Origin: Perkinsus olseni
Lineage: Eukaryota > Perkinsozoa > Perkinsida
Length of the DNA stretch: 64,000 nucleotides
Reading direction: 5' to 3'
Assembly (NCBI GenBank): GCA_013115125.1
Contig: JABANN010000049.1
Coordinates: 1-64,000 of the forward strand
The notes under the pieces were generated by a model. That model ran no database searches. It was not told the DNA's origin and was given only the letters and a program-made list of their open reading frames with translations. The position numbers and the translations under genes were made by a program. The stretch's first letter is position 1. Every line of letters starts with the position of its first letter. Positions 11,017 to 23,225 of this stretch are shown piece after piece.

Positions 11017-13252
11017 TCATAGCTTGCTGTCAAGGAAATCATCTATCATCATTAAAGCTTCTCGCGGAGCATCCGCCGCAACACTATGTCCTGCACCATA
11101 AACCTGAGCAAAGTGCAGACCACAGATGCAGCAACGCGCTGTCGACTACCCGCATGTAAACAAGTCTGCCACCAGTGTCCGCTAAGGCAAAAGCTCTCAT
11201 CTCCCCGACAGGGCTTCCATCCGGAGACTGAACACTCTTTCAGGTCGGCACATGCCGCGCGGCCGACTACCCTGTATTCGGCCACTGCGGCCGCCCTGAA
11301 GCCATCGGCTCCCTTCCAACGTAGCTTTTCCATCCACGCAAGACAGCCCATCCAGTTGCACACTAGATCTCGGTCACCAGCAAACACTAGCACCTGGAAG
11401 AGGGAATTCACCGACTGCTGCATCAAGAACGCCCGACTGACCCGCAGGCCTGTGTGCAGTAAATCAGGCAGAAAGTGGTCGTAGTTGCAGGCTATGTCGC
11501 ACTCGAACTCACGACACACCTGATAGAATGATAGTCGCTGGTGCTGCCTCTAAAACCAGCCGAGCAGTCGTGTTCGGACTCTCGAGTGCCAATAACAAAG
11601 CCTTCATCACAGTGAGGGTGTTCTAATGCAAGAGTCGTCATTTCTTTGATCGAGCGAACGCCACAACTGGAAATAGAGGGACAGTATAAGTGAGTCATTA
11701 CTCGTCCAGCAGAGTTGCTGTTTTCCGACTTACGTCCGCGTTCCAGATCCTCCAATCAGAGCGAACACCGAGGAATCGTCGAACGGTTGGGTTATTGAGG
11801 AATCCTGTAACCTGAGAACAGCGGCAGGGGAGCAAGCTAGGGCGAGTAGATCTAGGCTCGGGATGACGGATGGCCAAAAAAACGCGAAAATCATGATGCC
11901 GACCTTACGCCTACTCTCAAGACAAGGGGATCCTTTCCCAGGCCAATATACTCTTTATCCAAGTTATACCTTAACAAACTGTCCGTCTACAGCGCCAGCA
12001 TCACTTCCAGCCAGTCTTACACGTTCTTTCCTGCGCGGTTAACCGGCTTTAAAAAATCTGTGGACCGCATTTTCCGTGCTCTTTTTGCGGCCCTTTCGAA
12101 CTCCTCCGAAACATTGGGACCAACGCTGGGCCCTTCGTCCAGTACTTTCCGTAGCGCGTTACACGCATGCAGCAAACGACTGCAATTTTCAGCCCTCTCC
12201 CTCATTTTCCCGGACCTGCAAGCCGAGCTGAAAGTTCTCCCGGGGCCTCGAAGCAATGATCACTCCTCCCGCGAGATGAGACCGTTTTCCATGAGCATCT
12301 CCGGGTAAGACCTCCACCTGCGAGAATGGGTAATACTAACAGAGACTCTAATACCACACTTACTGCATCTCCGGCATAACATTAGCATTACCCAGAATGA
12401 TACCCTCCAGCCGAACAGAGGACTCCATCAACTTAGCCGCCAGAGGCGGTATGTAGTGTCCTAACACGAAGAGCCACTCAGTTCAACAGCGCAGCACTTT
12501 TAGCTCTCTACCGGCATACGATTGCCCAGCCAGAAAGACTCGTGTATTGTACTCGGGCCGCACAGCGAAGAATTTAGTAAGGGCTAGATATCTAAAGAGA
12601 AGAGGGAGTATCCAAACGGACAGTGGAAAGCTCAATACGTTGACTCAGCAGCGAGGACCGAATTATTGGGGCTAGTGCCCCTGCTGAAGCCGACCCCTGC
12701 TGGCTGGTCGAGGTACATTACGTTAGCATGAGTGTTCCAAGAGTATCTAAGGGATCTCCGAGTGGCTATGCCCAAGGGAAGGGCATCTCACTCATTTCTC
12801 AAAGTGCTGCTACCACTGTCATCAACAATGCAAGGGCCACCATTGCCTGACACAGCCGAGTAGAGGCTGCTGCCCCCCGGGCCTCCCGCGAAGTAAATCA
12901 CAGTAGGGCTGTCACGTGGGTTATTGCGGGACTCGAATAACCAGTAGAACACTCTGATAACGACGAGCTGTCTCATGTTCACTCCGCTGACTATCCACCT
13001 ACTCATTATCGCCTCGGCCCGGCAAGTAACCGTGATGCTGAACTACCGTGGCATCACAGATGACCTTGTTTGAGGACACGCGCCATCTCAGGGACCTTGC
13101 CAACTTATTAATCCCCCTTCGGGAGAGTCCTGAAGAAAGAGCTTCATGTAAGCTCCCGAATCGCCAGATAGATGACCTGGCTGTGGCTGTGCCGAATCTC
13201 CCAGTACAATACCGTAAAAGACGGTAATGACCGTCGCGGCACGGACTCTCAT
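11017..13252 (-). CDS. Serine carboxypeptidase, S10 family
   Basis: Secreted or vacuolar exopeptidase cleaving C-terminal residues. A signal peptide starts at the ATG at 13252 (MRVRAATVITVFYGIVLG). In order along the minus strand: FYWLFESRN and GGPGGSS (13.0-12.8 kb), MYLDQPAGVGFS (12.7 kb), the catalytic Ser in GQSYAGHYIPPLA (split by an intron near 12.5 kb), the catalytic Asp in VFAGDRDLVCNW (11.4 kb), and the catalytic His in VYGAGHSVAADAPREAL just before the stop at 11017. Introns are about 45-50 nt; one of 48 nt (11394-11441) is stop-free and in frame. Two normally invariant signature residues differ: GGPGCSS reads GGPGGSS and GESYAG reads GQSYAG. All three catalytic residues are present, so an active enzyme is likely. 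Confidence 0.9.
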
Positions 13253-13413
13253 AGTGATGGTAGGGAACGACACGCCGTGGACGATACACAGACAACCTCG
13301 CCGAGCCGACGAACGCGCGTCTCTCCAGTTTCTCAATATCTAACTCCAGAGCCGATCGGCGTCTCGTCTCGGAAATCCCGGCGCACCCTCGTCAGCCGTC
13401 GAACTCCCAACCA

Positions 13414-15366
13414 TCAAAACCTGAGTAAAGCGATGTAGTATCCATAACGGGAAGCAGCTCGCCGTGAATAGGAGATCATAGCGTTGGCAACCGATGTGAG
13501 GCGGCGGCGCTCGAAAACGGTAATCGACAAGGTTAGTCCATACGGACTAAGTGGTTGCCAGACTCCTCTAGAACAGCAAGACGCCGACGACTACACCCGA
13601 TAGTGCCGGTGAGAGGGGTACTCATGGCTCGCGTTAGTACTTACAGAACGAGCCCACCTTGCGAGGCGCCGGTTAATAGAGACGAAGCCTTCGGACCCAA
13701 CCGTCCCAGAAAGAAGGCAACAGTCATCGCCGTCAGAGGCAGCGGCAGCACACTGCTGCGCGTTCAACATGCCGTCGAGAAATGCTGCATTTTTGAAGAC
13801 TCCCCTGTCATATTCTCCGCCCATAGCCAGCACTGAATCAGCCCGATGGACAGCACACCCAAATCTACTCAGTAGCAGAAACTTCACGCACCAACATCAA
13901 CGGAAACAGCATGCATCACATCAGCATTCATCAGTCGCCGTGCCATCACTCCCAGAGTAATTTCGTCGATTCCCAGCTGGGCACAGACCTCTGCCTGCCC
14001 GAGAATCTGAAGCAAGCCGTAATAGCACGAAGCCCTACGAACGTGTCTGACTGTCTCTAGATCAGCCGCACTGAGTCGGTGCCTCGCTATAGCAACAGCC
14101 TCTCCCATAGCGTGCAACAGCGTTTCGTCCAGAGCCAGTGTTTCGCCGACGGGACCGCGCTCCGGCGGGGCCAGCAGAGTACCTTGCGAATATCACTCAG
14201 TTGAGTCCGGCGCGAGCCGGGGCCTACATGCAAGTCCGAAGATGTCCATCGACTTTAGCTGGTCTATTCTGTCGGCCAGCAACCGGCTGGTCTCCCACGC
14301 CAGACTAGCAAGAAGGGCCTCCTCCACCACAGACAGCTTCATAGCCGCCGTCAGGAGCCTCATAGATATTTCCGGTGACTCTGCCCGCGCAGCCTGGCTC
14401 GACACTACAGCACGCAGCACGGCAGCGCTCGGCAGTCGACCTTCTTCCCCGCACTCCTAAAGATGACCGAAATCTAAGAGGCTATCGTGTCGGTCTGCTC
14501 ACCCGTGCAAGTATTCGGACGGCATCCCCGGATACAGGAGCTGCGATAAGCTGCCTCTCGCAGTCCTCCCTCCATTGCTCGGTGACCGTCTGCCGTGCAT
14601 CCATAGTCAGAGCTGACCCTATGCCTGCCTACCCTCGGTATATCACCGAGCACCACCAAGCTCATAGCGATCGATGAGGTAGGTAGACTCTCCCAGAGGA
14701 TCGGCGTCTCCGTTGTCGAGAGCCTCTCTATCAGTACCTAGGAGCAAATAACTTCCACAGCAAAGACCATCGGCCCACCTGCAAAATATCAGGGTAATGC
14801 GGCCTGCTGCATCGCCTGATGAGGTAGGTGAGCTCAAGGAGACCAACGACGTCGGGATCCACCGCGAGCCGGGCTCGGCTGTTGGTGATGATCTCACCTA
14901 CACGACAGCCTCATGCAGTACCGCGATGATGGACAGGGCAGCGCTTACTGAGGACGCTGTCAGGAAGGCCGTTATTTACGACACTATACACGAGAAGCAG
15001 CGTCGAACGGTATGTCAGTCCGGCTGAGGTGAGCGCCCTATCAAGGAGTCTGCCGACCAGGAGGGGATCTGAGGAGCTTATATAACGATAGAGGGAGAGA
15101 ACACTGGCATTTGCAGTACCTGGGTTGGAGCCCCCAACGCGCCGCTTGGCCATGGTGATAGCGGCCGCCGCTGCTGCAGCGACAGCGGACGGTAGTGTAG
15201 CACAGACGGCAGACAGCTGAGGGAAGTCACCTCGTAAACCCACAGTACGATGATCGACGCAGCACGTGAAGCGAGCTAACGCGAATGACGGTAGACGAAC
15301 TGAATGGATGATCGAGAAAAGAGGGAAAGAAGCATCAAGCCTGCCTGGGAGTGTATGTAGATCCAT
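13414..15366 (-). CDS. Large alpha-helical repeat protein, unknown
   Basis: Multi-exon minus-strand gene with introns of roughly 45-60 nt. Exons joined by phase give an N-terminus with an Ala-rich leader, then MAKRRVGG, then a long series of helical segments rich in Leu, Ala and Arg: LYRYISSSDPLLVGRLLD, LLELTYLIRRC, MRLLTAAMKLSVVEEALLAS, RHVRRASCYYGLLQILGQAE. Such 35-40-residue helix pairs are seen in organelle RNA-binding repeat proteins of alveolates (RAP/OPR-like), but no RAP domain is visible. That reading is inference. The start may be 15366 or 15153, the latter without the possible targeting leader. The C-terminal exons after 13884 are less certain. Confidence 0.5.
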
Positions 15367-15779
15367 CGACCAGGACGGTAGTTGTCCTTCACCAAACTCC
15401 TCCGTATCATGCCTGATAGTCCGAAGAACCTCAATTCATGAAAGATAAGACCGTCTACCGCATAGTTCCTGCTCCTCGTTATTGCGACCAGCCTGGAGCT
15501 TTGGCCGAGCTATCGGTGTCGATAAGAAGGAGAACTCTGCTGGCCCAATGGCCCGGCGGAGGGCTCGCATTCCACTACTGGTCCCAGACATGAATTCAGA
15601 GGAAATACTATATCATCCGCCGCGAGCAAACAAGACAAAAGTGAAACAGTAGCGATGTACCGCCGGTCTTCGCCTCAGTGCCTTCACAAGCGATAAGCTC
15701 CTACGTGCCACCTTTTTTACGGTACTCAAACCAAACAGCATACAGAGTAGAATGATACCGGTGAAATGAGTACAGGAAC

Positions 15780-18242
15780 TTATACGTCAGTATTCGATCT
15801 TTGAGTGGGCGATGCCCCACCACCGCTGAGGGCCCCACCAACACGCCATGGCGGCCGCTTGGCACTGGACTCTTCCAAGTCCACCACAGCCTCGCCTGAG
15901 ATACGTCAGAAGCTCTGCAGCTCGCTAACCCATGAGTGACACGGGTCGACCTAAGATTCCTCCCATCCGACTTACTCGACCGCTTGACTCCCTGGGAAGA
16001 CGTGGAAGGTGGCGGTGGCGAGCTGGTAAGACCGAGCCTGAAACAGCGATAAGTAGGCCTTCGTCGTAGAGATCAGTCCCCTATCGTCTCACCGTTCCAA
16101 AGCAGCCGCCTCCGCCTCCTCCTCCTCCTCCTCATCCTCGCTGTCCATCTGCTCAGCAGCTGTCTCGGGGTCATAGCCACCAGCATCCAGTGGCAACGGT
16201 TTCACTTCCTTCTTCCCGTCGGCAGTCGATGCAGTAGAGGTCTGTGTGGCGCTCAGAAGCTAAACAACAAATGGGGATCCCTCCAGTGGTGACGGGCCGA
16301 GAATTTTAACCGAGTAAATATAATATTTATCTATAGAATAATATGTAATATAAATTATGTGATAAAATTTTACGATATCCTTCGTGAAACGGTTGATCGA
16401 TTTGGTTTTGGTCACTGTTTGGATTCTTATCTTAATTTCCTTCCGTACAAGGTATACGTGGATAAATGTCATTCGCATACCAGGCTGGCACATCCATTAA
16501 AGACAATAGTAATATGGGGTGAAGAATGATACAATGAGAAAGAAATATTATAATACCAGTAATTTCAAAGGCCAGATAAACATGAACAAGCCCCACGACT
16601 GCCACGCATACATCTGTCCTCTCTGACTCTGCACTCATAGTGAAAGTGGTCCGAAAGTACACCCTACCGACCCCACCGTCCCCACCTGTGCCATGTGGTT
16701 GTTCTCTTTCTCCAGTGCCGCCAAGCGTTTCAGAAGCTGCTTGAAAGCCTCTGCCACCGAACTAGGGACGTCAGTGCCTCCCTCCGGACAAGACAGCTGT
16801 ATCGCAGTACGTAGGACACCATCTGATGGGAAAATCGACGATCAAACCGACTCAAATGACCAAGGCATAGATTCATCAACCTTCACAGGACTACGCCATA
16901 TAATCTCATTGAAAATATAACGCCCGGCTGACGAGCTGCTTCAACATCGCTACAGAAGGAACCTCCCACGGGGACCCGTGCGATCAGTCATACAGGGCCC
17001 GGCCAAGTGCAACCACGGTCAGAACTATTGTCCCTCGTCATAAGGAGCTATCGAAGACTCCCTCTAACCGCGTGATCGCACGCTTCGGCTCGACCAATCT
17101 TTTCACCCGAGCCCTGGCCCAGCCCGAATACCAAGAGCAATGGTGGACTCTCCCCACGTTCATGCTTACCCTGAGGATTCGCAATGTATGGTGTATTGAG
17201 CCCTCCTGCTGGTGGTGACCCTGATGGAGGAAGGGGCATCACCGGCAAGGGAGGGGGCATCGGCATTGGCAGGGGATCCTCCTCCTGAAAGCACGACTAC
17301 CAGGAGGACATCGATATCATTTACTCCCCCCACAAGAAGAAACCGTCGATAGAATCTTCCTGGCACGAGGGCGTCTTCGAATCTATTGCCTCGTCCGCTC
17401 CGAGACGAAAACGATGTTTCCCAATGACGCCCCTCAATCTTATTACCGGAGTCCCCTTGCCATCTTCAGTGGTCGCCTCCCCATGCCCAGCTGCTGCCGA
17501 GGACTCCCTCAAAACACGTGCGTAGTTCACTGGTCGGATCCAACTTAACTTCATACCCTCGTCGGCCTTCTTCGGGTGCAGCAGATACCTTCCCGCATAG
17601 TCACGCATCCCACCCCCCCACCCTCGACAGCCTACCGATTATAGAGCACCAGCAGGGCCTGTCTGATGGCCTTGTGTTCTCTGAATTTGACACAGATTGC
17701 AGTCAATCCCATCGCCTCCGACTGCGGCTCCGTGAAGAGGAGGGTGGAAGACTGCGCAGAACAACAACCACTACTTTCCGATACGGAGGAGTCGCGTCCG
17801 AGAATAGACAGAACAACCCCATGGGTGACCACAAATCTACACCGGTCTCTCCTTCCCTTACCTGCACACTGCCGAAAAGTCCTAAGAATCTGAGCCAATA
17901 GCTGCCCGGGTAGAGCGGCAATGAACTGGACTTCGGCGTGAACTGGGGGTCCGGAATCTGCGTACCATCACCATTATGGATAAGACTATCGGTCAGGAAG
18001 GCATTACAATCCATAGTTGCGGTAGTGATACAACGATGCCATCCACTGTCGGATCCATGACCATCTTCTGCAGGGAACTGAGGACACATCCAGCAGAAGG
18101 TGGAAAGAGGACGAGCGGTGGTCACAAGGAGGAACGAGCAATCCAACATATTATTCAGCAGACAAGGAGATGAGCTGCCACGGCCGAGAGAGTACGGAAA
18201 ATTATCATCGTTATTGCGTGTCCTCGAGCGTTGGAGCGTCAC
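15780..18242 (-). CDS. Hypothetical multi-exon protein, acidic C-terminus, possible RRM-like exon
   Basis: A set of minus-strand exons that probably form one gene, though the 5' end is unresolved. At about 17.75-17.63 kb the frame TEPQSEAMGLTAICVKFREH followed by a YAGRYLLHPKK segment looks like the second half of an RRM or U2AF-homology fold. At 17.27 kb is a Pro/Met-rich stretch, at 16.83-16.69 kb a coiled segment (LLKRLAALEKENNHMAQ), and at 16.25-15.78 kb an acidic tail with a run of Glu from GAG repeats, ending GASPTQRSNTDV and a stop at 15780. An AT-rich island sits inside what would be an intron. An RNA-processing role is a guess. Confidence 0.35.
16290..16590. other. AT-rich island
   Basis: About 300 bases are markedly richer in A and T than the rest of the window (for example TAAATATAATATTTATC and TATGTAATATAAATTATG). 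It lies between coding-looking exons of the acidic hypothetical gene and would be part of an intron. Six-frame reading shows no recognisable protein, and no tRNA or rRNA was seen. Confidence 0.7.
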
Positions 18243-18303
18243 ATTTGACTAGGTCGAGAAACCTCCGCCTTCATAAACGTCTCCCAATAAGAATGCCTCT
18301 TCC

Positions 18304-19124
18304 CTACCCTCGTCGCGACTCATCCTGGTCCTTAACAGTATCCTCTATGTAGAGTACGTTGACTGTGGCGGCATCATCAGGTAAGGCGATCACCTCACCA
18401 ACCTTCACTGAGGCCTTCGATGGTGGACCCCTCAATGTCTGACCGAGTAGACCACCAAGATGAACTCCGAGGGACAATAGGTAGAGAAGGCGAGGATTCT
18501 GTCGGAGAGACGGAGAGACGGAGAGCCAATATTACCACAATGACATGCTGATCAGGAGCCTTCCTCAGAGCCGACCCCTCAGACGAATATCTTCCAGTGG
18601 AATCAATGATAACGTCAATAACCTCATCCGCGAGTATCCCTGAGGTTGAGCTAGCATGATACAGAACAGGTTAGTATGCGTTCGATGTTTAGACTCCCCA
18701 TAACTACCGAAACCCGTGGACGGTTCTCTCGCGGCCGTAACAATCCCCAACAACTCCTCCTCAGTCAAAGGCTTCTTCATCCTGGCGGGGCCGAGGTGGA
18801 CCTGACTCGACCATCGCCTAGGAATACACGAACCCAGTTCAACCAGCTACCCCAAGCCTTATGATGTACGGCATGAATATCTTAGGTAGATTCTTGGCTC
18901 TGACAGAATAAAAGATACCACCAACTCCCATCGCTTCACCTTTACTTAGTCTCGATCAGCCGACCTGTCTCCCCTCTCCTCGTGAATTTGCCATAGTCAG
19001 GCATCTCTAATGTCTCCGCAAGTAGGGACCCATCAGAAGCCAGACCAGGCGCCAGACTGCCTGCTGCAGCAGGAGCGATAGCAGCAGCCATGAGGCAATA
19101 GCAAACAACTACGCGGCAAGGCAT
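18304..19124 (-). CDS. Hypothetical ER-targeted protein
   Basis: The ATG at 19124 opens a clear signal peptide (MPCRVVVCYCLMAAAIAPAAAG) followed by a soluble region. Short introns then join FTRRGETGRLIETK to AKNLPKIFMPYIIRLG, VHLGPARMKKPLTEEELLGI, ILADEVIDVIIDSTGRYSSE and NPRLLYLLSLGVHLGGLLGQ, ending with VLYIEDTVKDQDESRRG and a stop at 18304. Every join is GT-AG and in phase. The LLYLLSLGVHLGGLLG stretch may be a membrane segment or a buried helix. I do not recognise the family. Probably secreted or lumenal. Confidence 0.55.
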
Positions 19125-19261
19125 TCGACCCTATGCTAACATCCCTCGAGAGACGATGATGATCATTCGCGCTTGACCTCTCCGGAAGGAACTTCTAACT
19201 CGGAAATTAACGTACTCCGTCACGATGGAAACAGTCATTAAAGATCGCCAAGTCACTCCAG

Positions 19262-19299
19262 ACGGCTGCTGCTGCTGCTGCTGCTGTCGATGATGATGG

Positions 19300-19332
<33 letters not shown>
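19262..19332. repeat. (CTG)n and (GAT)n triplet repeats
   Basis: Seven CTG triplets followed by about thirteen interrupted GAT triplets lie immediately downstream of the Rpt1 stop codon, so they would be in its 3' UTR. No coding role is seen. The stretch 19125-19261 is also without a gene. Confidence 0.9.
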
Positions 19333-19337
19333 CGAAC

Positions 19338-21963
19338 TCAGTTATACACCATATACCTGAGATACCACGTATCTTACCGTTACACCTACCCCGCTACGCA
19401 GCAAGACGATTCTCAATCCTTCCCCATACTACTTTGGAGTAGCCGAGAACTTGGCGTATCCCTTCACAACCTTATTGATAGCCTCAATGAGATCCTTCTC
19501 CGAGATAGACTTCCGCCTGGCTCGAATGGCAAACATCCCCGCCTCCGTGCCTGCCGAGATTTGCATACCACACCTTACCCAAATCACAGCAGCCAGGTGA
19601 CTTACAGACACTCCTAATATCAGCACCAGTGCAGTTCGGACACAATCTAGCAAGGAGCTCGAAGCGGATATCCCTGAAAAGATCGACAGTGGCTAGCCGA
19701 CGAGAAGATACGCCAAACGAGAAAAAACCTTCGCTGTGCGCATTTCGCCCAGTTAGAGTATCTTCAACGGATGCCCTCGAGACACTGAGCCTCCACGACC
19801 CCTCCCCGTAGCTCATCCGTATTACCTATCCATATTCATACTGCGGGCCTGGATCTTGAAGATATGAGTACGTCCATCTAGATCCGGCAGGGAGAACTCA
19901 ATCTTACGATCGAGACGACCTGAACAACAAGAGGAAGGTGATCACACCATTAGAGAAGATTTACACAAGTTCATCAACCAATGACAGCACGACCCACACA
20001 ATGGCGGCGACCGCTGAACATGATTTTCTCTCGCTCAGAGAAATTGGGGCGGAGGAAACAGCCAACGCAGCAGACATTTCGAGTTAGGCCAATGACACTG
20101 GGCGTGGCAACTCTACTACTAACGATCGGACGCAACCAACAAGCCCCCCATCCCAGTAACCATCATTACCCGGACGCACAAGTGCTGGATCGAGAGTATC
20201 GGGCCTGTTAGTGGCCATCAACACCTAGGAGAAGCACGGTTTGGTAGTAAAAGCCTGGAGTGACGGAAGAGGGTTACCTTGACATTGCCTCGAGCATCGA
20301 AGCCATCAAGCTGATTGACGATCTCCAGCATAGTCCTCTGGACCTCATCATCCTCCGACCCGCTACCTCCGCTGCCACGGGACCCACCGATGGCATCCAC
20401 CTGCATCGCACCAACAAGTGGAGTCCCTCTCCGGGATGCCGAACAGGAGTAAAAGCGCCTCGGTTTGCCACGTACTAGATACGAACGAAGATCGGCGTCT
20501 AGGTTTAATCGAGCATTGTCCAAGTTAGTGACGACTCTTAGGTCGACCCTCAGCGACGCTACTCCCACGATACTCGATAGACGCCATCAAGCCCTCCCCC
20601 AATACGACCTCATCAATAAAGAGTATACACGCCTTCTTGCTCCGAGCCACAGTGAACAGCTCACGCACCATCCTCGCTCCCTCTCCCACATACTGAGAAA
20701 ATCATCAATCTTTCAAAGAGGGCCTCTCTCCTCCAGCCAGTATTACCTTCTGGACCAGTTCGCTGCCGATGACACAAATAAAACAGGCGTCAGTTCGATT
20801 AGCCACAGCCCTCGCTGTCAGCGTTTTGCCAGTGCCCGGAGGACCGTATCTGGCATTGCAAAGATCCCTCTATCCGCACCGACTTGAAGCATTGCTACAA
20901 TAAGACACCCTTCGGAGGGTCGATACCGAGCTGGACGAATCGCTCGGGCTGTAGCAAAGGCATCTCCACGACTTCTCTAAGAACAGCACACAATCCCTTC
21001 AGGAGTTGCCCTCAGCAGTGCTACTACCGTAACTTTTCGAGTTGCTCCTTGCAACCACCGATATCAGAATACCTGATCATGAGCTTGTACGCTCTCCGCG
21101 ACGACAGAAAAGGGATTACGTGACATCCGGCTTCTCCTCAACAGTCATCATAGTCACAGTTGGATCGATCTTAGGCGGGAGGGGTATTTGTATTTGGTAT
21201 CTAACCGATAAGAAATCACATTCTAGACCGGCGTCCTCGAAGAATACTTCTGTCGATCCACTCCGACTCGCATGCCCTCCTCAATATCAGTAGGGGAAAC
21301 ATGCTGTGCGAGGCCGACCACAAACTTGGCAATCTGAGAATCAAGGACGCTGCATTCCCCAAGTGCCTTTCTCCACCATCAAGTTACTTGTCGGACGTTG
21401 ATGACATACTTGGCATCATCAGTGCCGGGGTTGAGGATCTTAGTGCACTGCGACACTTGCAGGGGCTGCTGTTGCTGACATTGAGAACAAGTAGTAGTGA
21501 GGACGAAGCTCCCAACGTAGTAGCGGCGGAGTGAGTACCTCTTGCTTCACTTTATCATCCGCCAAATCCCACACGCTGGGCGGGGCTAGACCAGTATCAG
21601 ACTCCTGAACGATGATACTCTTCACTGAGATGAGAGCGACATGCCAATACCTTGATCCCACATAATTTGTTGATCTTTTCGCCGAGGGCCTTGATGTCTC
21701 CCTCTACCTGCAACGACTAGGTAACCACGGTGTTGACGGGTTTGCTCCGATACTACCTTCTTGCACGGGACAGTATAGGGTCCGAGGCCGTAGCTCTTTA
21801 AAATGTCAATATCCTCGTCATCAAGAGGTTTATTATTGTTATCTCCACCGTCTTCCTCAGGATTCTCTCCTGTGGGTTTATCATCGGGTTTCTTGTCCTT
21901 CTCCACTTTAGCCGCTATCTTCTCTTCATCTGGCGTCTTCTTGCTGTTGTTAGAAGATGACAT
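19338..21963 (-). CDS. RPT1: 26S proteasome regulatory ATPase Rpt1 (PSMC2 type)
   Basis: AAA+ ATPase of the 19S base that unfolds substrates for the proteasome. The N-terminal exon (ATG 21963) has the charged tail then [15 protein letters not shown], followed by [18 protein letters not shown], which is specific to Rpt1. Further exons carry PPKGVLL joined across an intron to [20 protein letters not shown] (Walker A), GSELVQK, and [20 protein letters not shown]. The C-terminus reads [19 protein letters not shown] and FSATPK; a last 19-nt exon at 19338-19356 then adds YMVYN, matching the known Rpt1 ending. That tiny exon would be missed by ORF reading, because the unspliced frame stops right after ATPK. 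About nine short introns are present. Confidence 0.93.
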
Positions 21964-22278
21964 TCGGGAGGAGACGATGAGAAACTTATGAAACTGGTTC
22001 AAAACAGGCGCAGATCACACGGTTTGTTCCCTTACATGTTCAAAGGCCAAGGATGCGATCTAGTTTCTAAAACTGGAACAAGATCTCGCTAACAGCAGTA
22101 GCGAGCTTTATCTGCTAAAGCTCTCCTATATTCGCTTGTACACAAGTGCGCCCACAGAATCTCTTCAAATTCGGCGTTTTCATTTGCACCTTGTTTTCTA
22201 ACGCGCCCTCAAACGCGTATCAAGCGAAGCAAAGCCTAGACCAATTGGTAGTAAGACCAAGACAGAAGTCCGGAAAAA

Positions 22279-22351
22279 TGGAGAACCCGGGCATCGATCC
22301 CGGTGCCTCTCGCTTGCTAAGCGAGCGCTCTACCATTTGAGCTAGTCCCCC
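22279..22351 (-). tRNA. tRNA-Ala (AGC)
   Basis: A 73-nt cloverleaf folds on the minus strand. The acceptor stem GGGGGAC pairs with GTTCTCC and includes the G3-U70 wobble pair that is the alanine identity element. The D arm is TAGCTCAAATGGTAGAGC, the seven-base anticodon loop is TTAGCAA with anticodon AGC, and the T arm is CCGGGATCGATGCCCGG. There is no encoded CCA and no intron, as expected of a nuclear gene. It lies about 0.3 kb upstream of Rpt1. Confidence 0.96.
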
Positions 22352-23225
22352 ATATCCTTCAAAGAGCTCCAAGTTTCTTCGATCACATACATATGGGCTG
22401 TCAAACTTAACGCTCCTCACACGTATAGACTGGCCTTCACTGAGAGGACCCTGCGACTACGAGCAAGCGCTCTAGTGGGTACACGATCACCCAATGGATT
22501 AAGGTCATGCGATGAAATGTCAAACGATTTGCTAGGTTCAAGTTTTCACATATCTAATACGGCGACGCACACCTCTCCTCGCGTTCTAAGTGAGGCCGTG
22601 ACTTATCAGAGCTGGCAGCCGAGCCTGCCATCGAAAGATGAGTCGTCCCCTTCTTTTGGTCTTGCGTAACGCGGGCTTTTCTACGACTAGAGAATCCAGC
22701 AACGGTGAGAAACAGAAGACTATCAGCCCTCTCCCGTGAGGCACAATATCAACCAAAAGCCTCAGAGGGAACTCAGTTGAACTCAACAAGGCTGACCCAG
22801 GAAGAAAACTGCATCTCGAAATACAGCTCTAACCTCTGGAAAGTGAAAATGAGAGTCAAGTCGACCTCAGCGCCTCATGTTAACCCTCCAACAGCTAAAC
22901 ATTCCAGCCTGGAGTCCAGCTGATGCGACGGTGCCCATTGTACGGGCAGGAGAAAAACAGAACTCCCGATCGAAAAGGACCGACAAAAAAATTTCTTCTA
23001 CGTATACACACTTGGAGATTTCACCCAAACTCCGAACTTGTTCCGAGAATAAAAGTCTCCATCCCCCATGGCCTCGCATCCTGCGAGAAACAACTTAGTC
23101 GACAAGATACAACTATACAGTTAGCTCAATAAAGTGGCCTATCGCGGGAAATAGAATATCCTAACCCGAACAGTAAAATGCTCCTGACAAGGACAAGTCA
23201 GCAAAACAACTCTCTAAGGAGTTCC
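22352..23225. other. Intergenic region, no gene recognised
   Basis: Between the tRNA and the Nramp B stop codon there are only short frames with no family resemblance, splice pattern or repeat structure. The 300 bases between Rpt1 and the tRNA are likewise empty. Confidence 0.5.

Noticed and set aside
11052-11519. Unspliced C-terminus of the carboxypeptidase as an independent 155-residue protein
   Set aside because: It contains two introns. The spliced version continues into the catalytic His motif GAGHS and ends at 11017.
16290-16590. Mitochondrial insertion (cox1/cob fragment)
   Set aside because: Six-frame reading of the AT-rich island shows nothing resembling cox1, cox3 or cob; composition alone is not enough.
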